DNA of 64,000 nt from Treponema sp. Lineage in GTDB: Bacteria; Spirochaetota; Spirochaetia; Treponematales; Treponemataceae. The translations under genes were made by a program, and so were the position numbers. Position 1 is the first letter of the stretch. Each line of letters starts with the position of its first letter. Under the pieces are notes generated by a model that was not told where the DNA came from, searched no databases, and saw only the letters and a program-made list of their open reading frames with translations. Below, piece by piece: positions 17,783-25,630 of the stretch. Location of the stretch: NCBI GenBank assembly GCA_017534445.1, contig JAFXWC010000071.1, positions 1-64,000 on the forward strand. The letters run 5' to 3'.

Positions 17783-19219
17783 ATGAGCGAATGGAAAAAA
17801 GTTAAAATTGGTGACATCTGCAAAATCGTAAAAGGCACAACTGGAATTGCAAGTGCAGAGCCGGGAGAATATCCACTTGTAGTTACTGCCGAAGAAAGAA
17901 AAACTTGTTCAACATATCAGTTCGATTGCGAAGCCGTATGCATTCCGCTTGTAAGTTCCAGCGGACACGGCAAAAAGTCTCTCAAAAATGTACATTATCA
18001 AAGCGGAAAGTTTGCGCTCGGAACAATTCTCTGCGCCGTAATTCCAAACAATCCGCAGGAACTGGATGCGTGCTATCTCCATCAGTATCTTCAATTTTAC
18101 AAAGACATAATTCTCGTTCCTCTGATGAAAGGCGCTGCAAATGTTTCTCTTTCAATGAAAGATATTGCAACTGTAGAATTTCCCCTGCCACCAATAGAAC
18201 GTCAGAGAGAGCTTTCAAATCTTTTTGTCTCGCTCCAGGAAAAGCAAAAAGAGCTCTCCGCCGAATATGAAAAGCAGACCGATTACGCAAAACTTCTCCG
18301 CCAGAACATCCTGCAACAAGCCATAGAAGGAAATCTCACCGCAGATTGGCGTAAACAGAATCCAGTCCAAAAAGGCAATCCCGACTACGATGCAGAAGCA
18401 TTGTTTGAACAGATTCAGAAGGGGGAAGTCTCCCCCTCGCTCCCAAGCCAAGTCGCTCCACGAATCGCCACTGCAAGCAGTGCCGATTCTCTCCGCTTTG
18501 TTGGCTTGTCCGCTACCCCCTCTGCGGGCTCAAACGCCGCCCGCAACGCCCGCTCAAAATCACTTACACCTATTACGGATGGAGAAAAACCATTTGAAAT
18601 TTCAGAAGGTTGGAAATGGGTAAGATTGGGAGATGTATGTAACATTATTGGTGGTTATGCTTTTAACAGTTTGGATTTAAAACCTGTTGGAGAAAATTAC
18701 ATTCTTCGATTAGGAAATATTCGTAATAATCAAATCCGTTATGAAGCAAAACCTGCCTATGTTTCTAATCAAATCATAAAAAATTTAGACGAGTACAAGG
18801 CGAAATTAAATGATATTCTTCTTACAATGACCGGAACAAGAGGAAAACAAGATTATCTTTATTCTGTAATAATAAAACAAGAACATTTAAATACATGTCA
18901 GATGTTTGTAAATCAACGCGTTTGTATAATTAGACCAAGGTTGTACCCAGAATTCGTTTACAAATGTTTACATTCTGATGTTTTGAAAAATCCAATATTT
19001 GATTCTGCAACTGGTAGTGCGAATCAAGCCAATATCGGAATAAAAGCTTTGAATGATTGGGCTATACCATTTCCCCCACTAAAAGAACAAGAAGAAATAG
19101 TAAACAAAGTAGAAAGACTACTCGCAAAAGTAACAACCCTAGAAAACCAAATCCAAGACCGTAGATTACTGTCTGATAAACTTATCTTTGGTATAATAAA
19201 AGAAAATCTGGAGGGGTAA
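17783..19219 (+). CDS. hsdS: Type I restriction enzyme specificity subunit with a repeat-encoded linker
   Basis: 478 aa. HsdS contacts both halves of the bipartite DNA target. Half 1: TRD1 (about 1-140, SEWKKVKIGDICKIVKGTTG) followed by the conserved helix (ERQRELSNLFVSLQEKQKEL, then LRQNILQQAIEGNLTADWR). Half 2: TRD2 opens with EGWKWVRLGDVCNIIGGYAF and closes with PFPPLKEQEEIVNKVERLL and a final helix. Residues 213-257 are encoded by a family B intergenic repeat (18417-18557) and replace the Lys-rich segment that usually precedes the PPIT.dE.PFEIPE motif. From about 18560 on the DNA is clearly more AT-rich than before the repeat. The frame is open, so the protein may be functional. Confidence 0.92.
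   Translation: MSEWKKVKIGDICKIVKGTTGIASAEPGEYPLVVTAEERKTCSTYQFDCEAVCIPLVSSSGHGKKSLKNVHYQSGKFALGTILCAVIPNNPQELDACYLHQYLQFYKDIILVPLMKGAANVSLSMKDIATVEFPLPPIERQRELSNLFVSLQEKQKELSAEYEKQTDYAKLLRQNILQQAIEGNLTADWRKQNPVQKGNPDYDAEALFEQIQKGEVSPSLPSQVAPRIATASSADSLRFVGLSATPSAGSNAARNARSKSLTPITDGEKPFEISEGWKWVRLGDVCNIIGGYAFNSLDLKPVGENYILRLGNIRNNQIRYEAKPAYVSNQIIKNLDEYKAKLNDILLTMTGTRGKQDYLYSVIIKQEHLNTCQMFVNQRVCIIRPRLYPEFVYKCLHSDVLKNPIFDSATGSANQANIGIKALNDWAIPFPPLKEQEEIVNKVERLLAKVTTLENQIQDRRLLSDKLIFGIIKENLEG
18417..18557 (+). repeat. Dispersed repeat family B, copy B3, inside the hsdS reading frame
   Basis: The segment 18513-18554 is identical over 42 nt to copy B2 (13408-13449, opposite strand) and differs at one position from B6 (32168-32209, opposite strand). 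Its 5' part (GGGGGAAGTCTCCCCCTCGC) is the same block that opens the intergenic copies. Here it is read in frame as an Ala/Ser/Arg-rich peptide in HsdS, with no stop. Confidence 0.9.
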
Positions 19220-20389
19220 ATGAATAAGGCAGAAATGTTTTGGCAAACTTATCTTAATCTCGAAAAAGAATTGCTTGAGTTATCCAAATATATTTATATC
19301 ACGGATGAAAAATTAATATATAGTAAAGGTTCATTAAAAAGCGAAAGCTATACTAAACAACTTGAAGTTTTTTCTCCACATATTGCAGATTTGATTGTCA
19401 GAACTTGCGTAGAAATTGAAGCTATTTCCAAAGAATTATATTTTGAATTAGGTGGAACAAAAGCAAGAGGTGATAAAGATTTATTTTTTGATGAAGATTG
19501 CTTAAAACAATTAGATATAAAGTGTAAATCATCAAAAAAAGCTGTATTGATTACTTGCCCAGCTTTTAATTTAACAGATGATCAGTATCGAGTATTTAAA
19601 CCATTAAAAGAAGCTCACAAACGTCAAGGTACAGATTGGGAAAAAGCATATCAAGCTGTGAAGCATGATAGATATTCATCTATTTGTAATGGTACAATCA
19701 AGAATTTTATTCATGCCTTAGGAGCTTTATATTTACTGAATATATATTATAAAAACGAAAGAATTAATATAAAGTTTTTAGAAACAAACAAGTTAGACTT
19801 TTCTTTTGGCTCTAAAGTTTTTTCATTAAAAAAGCCAGATATAAATAAATATACTGTTGATGTTGTAAACGGGAAAGCAATAACGGGAAACTTAGAATCT
19901 GATGACTCTCCATACATTTTTAAATATACAGATTCTTCATATAATCAAATTCTAGATGCAAACAAGAGAGCTGATGAAATGAGACAGGAATATATAAATT
20001 CTCAACCAGAATTTCAAGAACCAGCTTTTATACAACAATTAAATAAGTCTTTAGAAAAAGAAAAAACAAATAAACACCACAGAATGATTCTCTCTTGGGA
20101 ACTTTGTAGATATCGTATAAATAAAAGAATACCTGCAACATTACCTTTTGAATTAAGAAAAAAATTATTTGTTGAAAGCAATGAGTTTAATGGGCGAATC
20201 AGATTAAAAAATAAGCATAAATCAAAAAATGAAATAACAGAAGATAATATCCAGTCTGAAATTGATTTGGCAGGGGATTTGGCAGGAATGGAATTGGAAC
20301 AACGATTTGAAGGATTAAAATTTTCGAAATCTTTTAATGAAGGTTATTGTGAATTGGTTATTGATAAAGGTAATGTAAAATATAATTAA
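19220..20389 (+). CDS. Unknown protein in the type I RM operon (candidate accessory defence gene)
   Basis: 389 aa. ATG at 19220 directly follows the hsdS stop, behind GGAGGGG, so it is co-transcribed and probably coupled. No signal peptide or membrane segment. The N-terminal half is mostly helical. It contains IVRTCVEIEAISKELYFE and the motif WEKAYQAVKHDRYSS followed by IHALGALYLLNIYY; the VKHDR-type motif recalls helical HEPN-like proteins seen near defence genes, but this is only a resemblance. The C-terminal half is charged and Lys-rich. The base composition is AT-rich like TRD2 of hsdS and the next gene. Function unknown. Confidence 0.7.
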   Translation: MNKAEMFWQTYLNLEKELLELSKYIYITDEKLIYSKGSLKSESYTKQLEVFSPHIADLIVRTCVEIEAISKELYFELGGTKARGDKDLFFDEDCLKQLDIKCKSSKKAVLITCPAFNLTDDQYRVFKPLKEAHKRQGTDWEKAYQAVKHDRYSSICNGTIKNFIHALGALYLLNIYYKNERINIKFLETNKLDFSFGSKVFSLKKPDINKYTVDVVNGKAITGNLESDDSPYIFKYTDSSYNQILDANKRADEMRQEYINSQPEFQEPAFIQQLNKSLEKEKTNKHHRMILSWELCRYRINKRIPATLPFELRKKLFVESNEFNGRIRLKNKHKSKNEITEDNIQSEIDLAGDLAGMELEQRFEGLKFSKSFNEGYCELVIDKGNVKYN

Positions 20390-20408
20390 ACAATTATGGA
20401 GGAATAAA

Positions 20409-21206
20409 ATGTATCAAGCAAATTGTTTTAATGTAATGATAGTTTCACCTTCTGATATATCAGAGGAAAGAGAAATAGCGAAAAATGTCCTTTACAGATG
20501 GAATGAATTAAACTCCCGATTTCATAATATTGTTTTCTCAGTTTTAGGATATGATATTAATGCTCATGCTGATTCGGGTGTGCATCCACAAGAAAGTTTG
20601 AATCATCAATTATTAGAACAAGCAGATTTAATTATCGCGATTTTCTGGACAAAACTAGGAACACCAACAACAGAATACTCAAGCGGTTCTGTTGAAGAAA
20701 TAACAAAGCATATTCAACAAGGTAAAAGAGCCTTAATATATTTTAGCAATAAGCAAGTTTCTCCAGACAAATTTAATTCAGATCAATATCAAAAACTTCA
20801 AGATTATAAGAAATCTATTCAAGGGAGTGCATTTTATAAAGATTTTTCATCAGAAGACGAGTTTGGAAAAATGTTGTGCGATGAAATTCAATTGATTGCT
20901 AATGAATTAGAATCAATTGAAATAGGTATACAGAATCAACCTGTACAAACAAAAGTACAATTTTCAGAAATGGAGATTGAAGTTCTGAAAATTATGAAAG
21001 AAAAAAATCAATTACAGTTTGTAAAAATGATGGGTGGCACAACTTTTGGCGGTTGTTTAATTAAAGACCAACGACAATTGGCGGAAATCGAAGAAGCTAT
21101 TGATTCCTTGGAAGATAAAGGCTTTATAAAAGCTACAAGCTATAAAAGGAATTTATTTGATTTAACCGCATCAGGATATAGAGTTTGCGACCAAATAAAT
21201 GGTTAA
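20409..21206 (+). CDS. TIR-like / DUF4062-like protein with C-terminal winged-helix-like region
   Basis: 265 aa; ATG preceded by GGAGGAA. Residues 1-165 have the look of the DUF4062/TIR-like fold: FNVMIVSPSDISEEREIAKN at the start, then QADLIIAIFWTKLGTPT and a conserved SSGSVEEI with adjacent glutamates, then ALIYFSN. In TIR and related folds a glutamate after such a motif is the NAD or nucleoside catalytic residue; assigning that here is inference. Residues ~180-262 resemble a winged helix (EIEVLKIMKEK, then DSLEDKGFIKAT and LTASGYRVCDQI). No membrane segment. AT-rich. It is a plausible effector or regulator of the restriction island. Confidence 0.7.
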   Translation: MYQANCFNVMIVSPSDISEEREIAKNVLYRWNELNSRFHNIVFSVLGYDINAHADSGVHPQESLNHQLLEQADLIIAIFWTKLGTPTTEYSSGSVEEITKHIQQGKRALIYFSNKQVSPDKFNSDQYQKLQDYKKSIQGSAFYKDFSSEDEFGKMLCDEIQLIANELESIEIGIQNQPVQTKVQFSEMEIEVLKIMKEKNQLQFVKMMGGTTFGGCLIKDQRQLAEIEEAIDSLEDKGFIKATSYKRNLFDLTASGYRVCDQING

Positions 21207-21208
21207 TT

Positions 21209-21277
21209 TGGGGCGTTGCGGGGTGAAGGGGTATCGAGCAACGAAGTGCGAGCGAGGGGAAGACCTCCCCTTTACTA
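21209..21277 (-). repeat. Dispersed repeat family B, copy B4 (short)
   Basis: GGGGCGTTGCGGGG...AAGGGGTATCGAGCAACGAAGTGCGAGC followed by GAGGGGAAGACCTCCCC, read on the plus strand, is a reversed and shortened B element. It begins 3 nt after the TIR-like gene and marks the right edge of the AT-rich segment that starts at copy B3. Confidence 0.75.
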
Positions 21278-21290
21278 TATATTAAAACCA

Positions 21291-21312
21291 AGGAGCAAAA
21301 CAAATGCCAAAC
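21291..21312 (+). repeat. Duplicated leader, left copy (partner at 22764-22785)
   Basis: Twenty-two nucleotides covering the Shine-Dalgarno, start codon and first codons (AGGAGCAAAACAAATG followed by CCAAAC) are identical to those at 22764-22785 in front of hsdM. The flanking sequences differ on both sides. Confidence 0.85.
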
Positions 21313-22758
21313 GCAATAGTTTTTTCACCTGTACCGCCAGAATCAAACGTTTTGGAATACAAGCGGCAGATTCCTGATGATCATATAAAATTCTTGAAAA
21401 CTGCTGTTGCATTTGCAAATGGAAACGGCGGAAAGATTATATTTGGAATTGATGATGAGACTCTTGATGTTGTGGGGCTGAATGATGAAAATCCTTTTAG
21501 AACCGTAGATTCAATTTCCAATATGATTTATGACAGCTGCACTCCTCCTATTATTAGCGAAATTTCGTTGCAGACAGTGCATGAAAAAACTGTAATTGTC
21601 GTCCAGATTTATCCAGGTGAGCATACGCCTTATTACATCAAATCCCTAGGACTTGATAAGGGCTGTTTTATTCGTGCTGCAGCAACTACAAGGCTTGCAG
21701 ATAATGAAACAGTTAGAGCATTAATGTTTGAAGGTTCTAAAGCAGGTTTTGACAGTGCTATTCAAAAAGGAAAATTCGTTACAGAAAATGAAGCAAAAAA
21801 TTTGTGCAATTCCCTAAAAGAGACAGCTCTTAAAAATTGTATAACAGAGGAACAAAAAAGAAACGTCAAAGATTTATCAATAAACAATCTTATTTCATGG
21901 CAGATTTTATGTGAAAAAGACGGCAAACTTTGCAGGACGAATGCTTATGATTTGCTAAGTGAAAATTCCTTGTGGTGCGCAAAAATCCAGTGTGCGGTTT
22001 TCAAAGGAACGGACAGAAATATTTTTATTGACAGGCGTGAGTTTTCTGGTGCAATCCAGCAGCAGGTTGAGGATGCATATAATTTTATTTTGAGAAATAT
22101 TCATCTTGGAGCAAATATAGACGGTCTTTACAGGCAAGATGTCTATGAAATTCCAACGGCTGTAATACGAGAGCTGATTATCAATGCTGTAGTTCACCGT
22201 AATTATCTTGAAAGCTCTCATATTCAGGTAGCCATCTTTGATGACAGGCTTGAAATTACGTCTCCGGGCTCGCTTCCTAAAGGTGTTACATTTGAGCGTA
22301 TTAAGCAGGGATTTTCAAAAGCCCGTAATGAATCTATTGCAAATGTTTTTCATTACATGCACCTTATTGAGCAATGGGGCACAGGTATTCCTCGTATTGT
22401 AAATCTGCTAAAAGAATCTGGCCTTAAGAAGCCGGAATTTATCGACATGGAAGTTGCAGTCAGAATAAATATTTATCGCAAGACCGACGATAAACCGACG
22501 ATAAAACAGAAGACCGACGATAAACCGACGATAAAACAGAAGACCGACGATAAACCGACGATAAATAAAGATGCGAAAACGCTTATTCTTGAATATTTAT
22601 TGAAACATGAAGAATGTACTCTAAAAGAATTGAGCGAAATGCTAGGTCTTAAGGCAACGCAAACAAAATTTTACATGCATGACCTTGTAGAATCAGGTAA
22701 AATCATTGCAAAAGGTGCAAACCGCAATAGGACATATATTTTGAATAAAACGGAATAG
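21304..22758 (+). CDS. AlbA_2 (Schlafen-like) and HATPase_c_4 domain protein, RecG-like regulator family
   Basis: 484 aa. The N-terminal AlbA_2 domain shows NVLEYKRQIPDDHIKF and FANGNGGKIIFGIDD. The middle carries the HATPase_c_4-type block ELIINAVVHRNY, ITSPGSLPKGVTFERI and HLIEQWGTGIPRI. The C-terminus is a winged-helix-like region (EYLLKHEECTLKELSEMLGL). Such proteins are often annotated as ATP-binding regulators and are frequent near mobile or defence genes. A 10-residue repeat KTDDKPTIKQ occurs about three times before the last domain. Its leader and first codons duplicate those of hsdM over 22 nt. Base composition is back to the local average. Confidence 0.85.
   Translation: MPNAIVFSPVPPESNVLEYKRQIPDDHIKFLKTAVAFANGNGGKIIFGIDDETLDVVGLNDENPFRTVDSISNMIYDSCTPPIISEISLQTVHEKTVIVVQIYPGEHTPYYIKSLGLDKGCFIRAAATTRLADNETVRALMFEGSKAGFDSAIQKGKFVTENEAKNLCNSLKETALKNCITEEQKRNVKDLSINNLISWQILCEKDGKLCRTNAYDLLSENSLWCAKIQCAVFKGTDRNIFIDRREFSGAIQQQVEDAYNFILRNIHLGANIDGLYRQDVYEIPTAVIRELIINAVVHRNYLESSHIQVAIFDDRLEITSPGSLPKGVTFERIKQGFSKARNESIANVFHYMHLIEQWGTGIPRIVNLLKESGLKKPEFIDMEVAVRINIYRKTDDKPTIKQKTDDKPTIKQKTDDKPTINKDAKTLILEYLLKHEECTLKELSEMLGLKATQTKFYMHDLVESGKIIAKGANRNRTYILNKTE
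22480..22566 (+). repeat. In-frame 30-bp tandem repeat, about 2.9 copies
   Basis: Unit AAGACCGACGATAAACCGAC plus GATAAAACAG, at 22480-22509, 22510-22539 and 22540-22566. The first two copies are perfect and the third diverges in its last bases. It encodes KTDDKPTIKQ. Because 30 is a multiple of three, copy-number change would keep the frame. Confidence 0.95.
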
Positions 22759-22763
22759 GATAT

Positions 22764-22785
22764 AGGAGCAAAACAAATGCCAAAC
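22764..22785 (+). repeat. Duplicated leader, right copy in front of hsdM
   Basis: Identical over 22 nt to 21291-21312; it contains the hsdM Shine-Dalgarno AGGAG and ATG. Confidence 0.85.
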
Positions 22786-24216
22786 ATTGGTGGAATTGTA
22801 AAAACATTACAGAATATAATGCGCAAGGATCAGGGCGTTTCTGGTGACGCGCAGAGAATAGAGCAGCTGGGCTGGATGATTACGCTTAAAATCATTGATG
22901 ATAAGGAAGCGGAAATGGAGCTTATCAGCGATGATTATGTTTCTGTGATTCCTAGTGAACTGCAGTGGAGAAACTGGGCGGCTGACAGTGAAGGCATGAC
23001 GGGAGACGCGCTTAAGGATTTTGTTGATAATAAGCTTTTTCCCGGCTTGCAGAATCTGGAAGTTGTTGCAGACAAAGTTTCTACAGGCAACAAGCGTGCT
23101 GTTTTGATTCGCGATATTTTTGCGGGCACTAACAACTATATGAAAAACGGCACTATTATCCGCCAAGTTGTGAACAAGCTTAATGAAATTGATTTTAATG
23201 CCAGCGAAGACCGCCATATGTTCGGCGATATTTACGAAGGCCTTCTGCGTGATTTACAGAGCGCCGGTAACTACGGTGAGTTTTATACTCCGCGTGCTGT
23301 TACAGAAATCATGACAGAGATTGTTAATCCGCGTCTTGGCGAAAAGGTTCTGGACCCGGCTTGTGGTACTGGTGGCTTTTTGACGAGCGCGATTGAAAAC
23401 ATCAGAAAGCAGGATGTTCATTCTGTTAATGATTTGAAGAAGCTTGAAGACACGATTCGCGGACAGGAGCTTAAGCCGCTTCCTTTTATGCTTTGCGTTA
23501 CAAACCTTATACTGCATGATATTGAAGTTCCTAATGTTATGAACATGGACAGTCTTAACCGCGAGTATACAAGCATTGGCGCAAAAGAGCGTGTTGATGT
23601 TATTCTTGCCAATCCGCCTTTTGGTGCAAGCGTTTCGGATGGGGTGGAGACTAATTATCCTGCAGCCTTTAGGACTACAGAAAGTGCAGACTTATTTTTG
23701 CTTTTGATGATTCGCTACCTGCGTGACGGTGGCCGCGCAGCAATTGTTTTGCCGGATGGTTCTTTGACAGGCGACGGTGTAAAGCAAAGAATTCGTGAAG
23801 AATTTTTGACTCAGTGCAATGTGCATACGATTGTGCGTTTGCCGAATTCTGTTTTCCAGCCTTATGCCTCGGTTGCCACAAACCTTTTGTTCTTTACAAA
23901 GGGCGAACCAACTAAAGAAATCTGGTACTGGGAACACAAGCTTCCAGAAGGGCAGAAGTCTTATTCAAAGACAAAGCCAATTCAAAAGTCTGAGTTTGCC
24001 TCGCTCCTTGCATGGTGGAATAAAAGAACAGAAGGTGAACAGGCATGGCGCGTTCCTGTAGAAAAGATTGCCGAAAGCGGATGGAATCTTGATATAAAGA
24101 ATCCATTTGTGAAGGAAGAGGAAGTAACTCATACTACGGCTGAGCTTTTGCAGATGCTTAGTGATTCGTTTAAGAAGAGTGAAGCTTTGATAAAAGAATT
24201 GAAAAAGAGTTTGTAA
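22777..24216 (+). CDS. hsdM: Type I restriction-modification methyltransferase subunit
   Basis: 479 aa, normal length. HsdM transfers a methyl group from S-adenosylmethionine to adenine N6 within the HsdS target. The N-terminal helical domain (RIEQLGWMITLKIIDDKEAE) is followed by GEFYTPR, SAM motif I DPACGTGGFL (193-202) and catalytic motif IV NPPF (279-282). The C-terminal helices end in Lys-rich sequence. It stands last in the island, three genes away from hsdS, an unusual order. No frameshift is seen. Confidence 0.95.
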   Translation: MPNIGGIVKTLQNIMRKDQGVSGDAQRIEQLGWMITLKIIDDKEAEMELISDDYVSVIPSELQWRNWAADSEGMTGDALKDFVDNKLFPGLQNLEVVADKVSTGNKRAVLIRDIFAGTNNYMKNGTIIRQVVNKLNEIDFNASEDRHMFGDIYEGLLRDLQSAGNYGEFYTPRAVTEIMTEIVNPRLGEKVLDPACGTGGFLTSAIENIRKQDVHSVNDLKKLEDTIRGQELKPLPFMLCVTNLILHDIEVPNVMNMDSLNREYTSIGAKERVDVILANPPFGASVSDGVETNYPAAFRTTESADLFLLLMIRYLRDGGRAAIVLPDGSLTGDGVKQRIREEFLTQCNVHTIVRLPNSVFQPYASVATNLLFFTKGEPTKEIWYWEHKLPEGQKSYSKTKPIQKSEFASLLAWWNKRTEGEQAWRVPVEKIAESGWNLDIKNPFVKEEEVTHTTAELLQMLSDSFKKSEALIKELKKSL

Positions 24217-24251
24217 AACAAAACAAACAAATCCTTGAACACAAGATTCCG

Positions 24252-24340
24252 GGGTTTTAGGGGTGCGGGCAGCAACCCCTAGGAGAATGGGGTGTGCCGA
24301 AGACCGCAGGGCTGAGGCCAGGGGAAAGGCTTTTCCCCTC
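24252..24340 (-). repeat. Dispersed repeat family B, copy B5 (diverged)
   Basis: GGGGTGCGGGCAGCAACCCC, GAATGGGGTGTGCCGAAG and GGGGAAAGGCTTTTCCCC read on the plus strand follow the reversed B layout but are diverged. It sits right after hsdM. Confidence 0.5.
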
Positions 24341-24511
24341 GGAAATCAATTTTGTGTTTCGCTCCCAGGCAAATCCGTCTGAAACCCCGCGGTGTCGCGG
24401 AATAGGAAATTAAACTCACTTCGTTCGTTCCGCTCCGTACCCGCAACGAAGTTTCAAGCTATGCGTGTTTTCAGCCGCCTTTGCCTTCCGCTGCATACAA
24501 AACTGATTTCC
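24341..24511. repeat. Long imperfect inverted repeat (about 45-bp arms)
   Basis: The left arm 24341-24385 (GGAAATCAATTTTGTGTTTC, then GGCAAATCCGTCTGAAAC) matches the reverse complement of the right arm 24467-24511 (GGAAATCAGTTTTGTATGC, then GGCAAAGGCGGCTGAAAAC). The centre holds CCCCGCGGTGTCGCGG and TTCGTTCGTTCCGCTCCGTA. It could be a small mobile element or a long hairpin in the gap between convergent hsdM and metA. No coding sequence. Confidence 0.6.
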
Positions 24512-24615
24512 GGTCTAATTGGCATAGAAAAATAAAAGAAATTAATTTTAACTACGTTTTTTTGGTTACCTGTCTAAATATTTTATGAAAATTGATTTTC
24601 AGGCTTTTCCCCTCA

Positions 24616-25536
24616 TTACTCCTTTATCTCGTTAAGAAGATACGGCGTTGTCTGGTAGACGTAGTAGTTGAGCCAGTTGGAGTAGAAAAGGTGGGCGGTG
24701 CTTCGCCAGCGGGAGCGGATGGGGAGGCTTGGGTCGTTGTCCGTAAAGTAGTTTTCGGGCATTTTGATGTCCAGGCCTTTGTCAAGGTCGCGCTTGTATT
24801 CGTTGGCAAGGGTTTCCGGGTCGTACTCAAGGTGGCCTGTCATGAAGATTGAGCGGTTGTCCTTTGACTTTACAATCGTTACTCCACTTACAGGGCTTGT
24901 GGCAAGCAGTTCCAGCTTGGGGTTTGCAAGAACGTCCTCGTCCTTGATTATGGTGTAGCGGGATGTAGGCACAGGAAAGTTGTCGTCAAATCCGCGGCAG
25001 AGTGGTTCGGTGGGCACAAGAAGGTTGCTGTAGAAGATGCCTGAATATTTTTTCTGCATTACGTACTTGGGGATTCCGTAGAAGTGGTAGAGGCCGGCCA
25101 TTGCCCCCCAGCACAAAAAGAGTGTGCAGTAGGCGTTTTTCTTGGCGTAGTCCATTATGCGGCAAAGGTCTTCCCAGTAGTCAACTTGCTCAAAGTCAAG
25201 CTGTTCGACGGGGGCTCCTGTTATTATCATTCCGTCGAATTTTTTGCTAAAGACTTCGTCGGATGAGATGTAGAATCTTTCCAGGTGGCCTGAGTCCGTG
25301 TGGCGGCTAACGTGGTTTTCCATGCGCACCAGGGAAATGTTTATCTGGAGCGGAGTGTTGCTCAAGAGGCGCAGAAGCTGGGTTTCCGTAACCTCTTTTG
25401 TTGGCATGAGGTTTACGATGGCAATTTCCAGCGGGCGTATGTCCTGGGTGGCGGCGCGCTCGGACGTCATTACGAATATATTTTCACTTTCCAAGACCTG
25501 CCTTGCCGGCAAATCCGCATCTATTTTTATAGGCAT
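24616..25536 (-). CDS. metAA: Homoserine O-acetyltransferase (MetA family)
   Basis: 306 aa. Activates L-homoserine by O-acylation, the first committed step of methionine synthesis. The catalytic cysteine is Cys142 in FLCWGAMAGLYHFYG; the His-Glu pair is His235 and Glu237 in MTGHLEYDPETL. Position 111 is Glu (TGAPVEQLDF). Work on this family shows that Glu111 selects acetyl-CoA while Gly111 selects succinyl-CoA, so an acetyltransferase is predicted. ATG at 25536 with TAGGAG and a minus-strand extended -10 TGCTATAAT (25571-25563). No SAM riboswitch fits in the short leader. Confidence 0.94.
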   Translation of the reverse strand: MPIKIDADLPARQVLESENIFVMTSERAATQDIRPLEIAIVNLMPTKEVTETQLLRLLSNTPLQINISLVRMENHVSRHTDSGHLERFYISSDEVFSKKFDGMIITGAPVEQLDFEQVDYWEDLCRIMDYAKKNAYCTLFLCWGAMAGLYHFYGIPKYVMQKKYSGIFYSNLLVPTEPLCRGFDDNFPVPTSRYTIIKDEDVLANPKLELLATSPVSGVTIVKSKDNRSIFMTGHLEYDPETLANEYKRDLDKGLDIKMPENYFTDNDPSLPIRSRWRSTAHLFYSNWLNYYVYQTTPYLLNEIKE

Positions 25537-25562
25537 AAAGACTCCTACATTATTTTGCCTAC

Positions 25563-25602
25563 ATTATAGCATATAGCAACAATTTGTAAAATATGCTATA
25601 AT
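25563..25602. promoter_or_regulatory. Divergent extended -10 promoters for metA and the alpha/beta hydrolase gene
   Basis: TGCTATAAT occurs on the minus strand (25571-25563, towards metA) and on the plus strand (25594-25602, towards the gene at 25631), forming an inverted pair 22 bp apart. The upstream regions of the two promoters overlap, so they may compete or share a regulator. Confidence 0.65.
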
Positions 25603-25630
25603 CCTGTAACGAAAAAAGGTTGGTGGGGAT

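Noticed and set aside
25537..25562. SAM riboswitch in front of metA
   Set aside because: The predicted leader is only about 20 nt, too short for any SAM riboswitch class.
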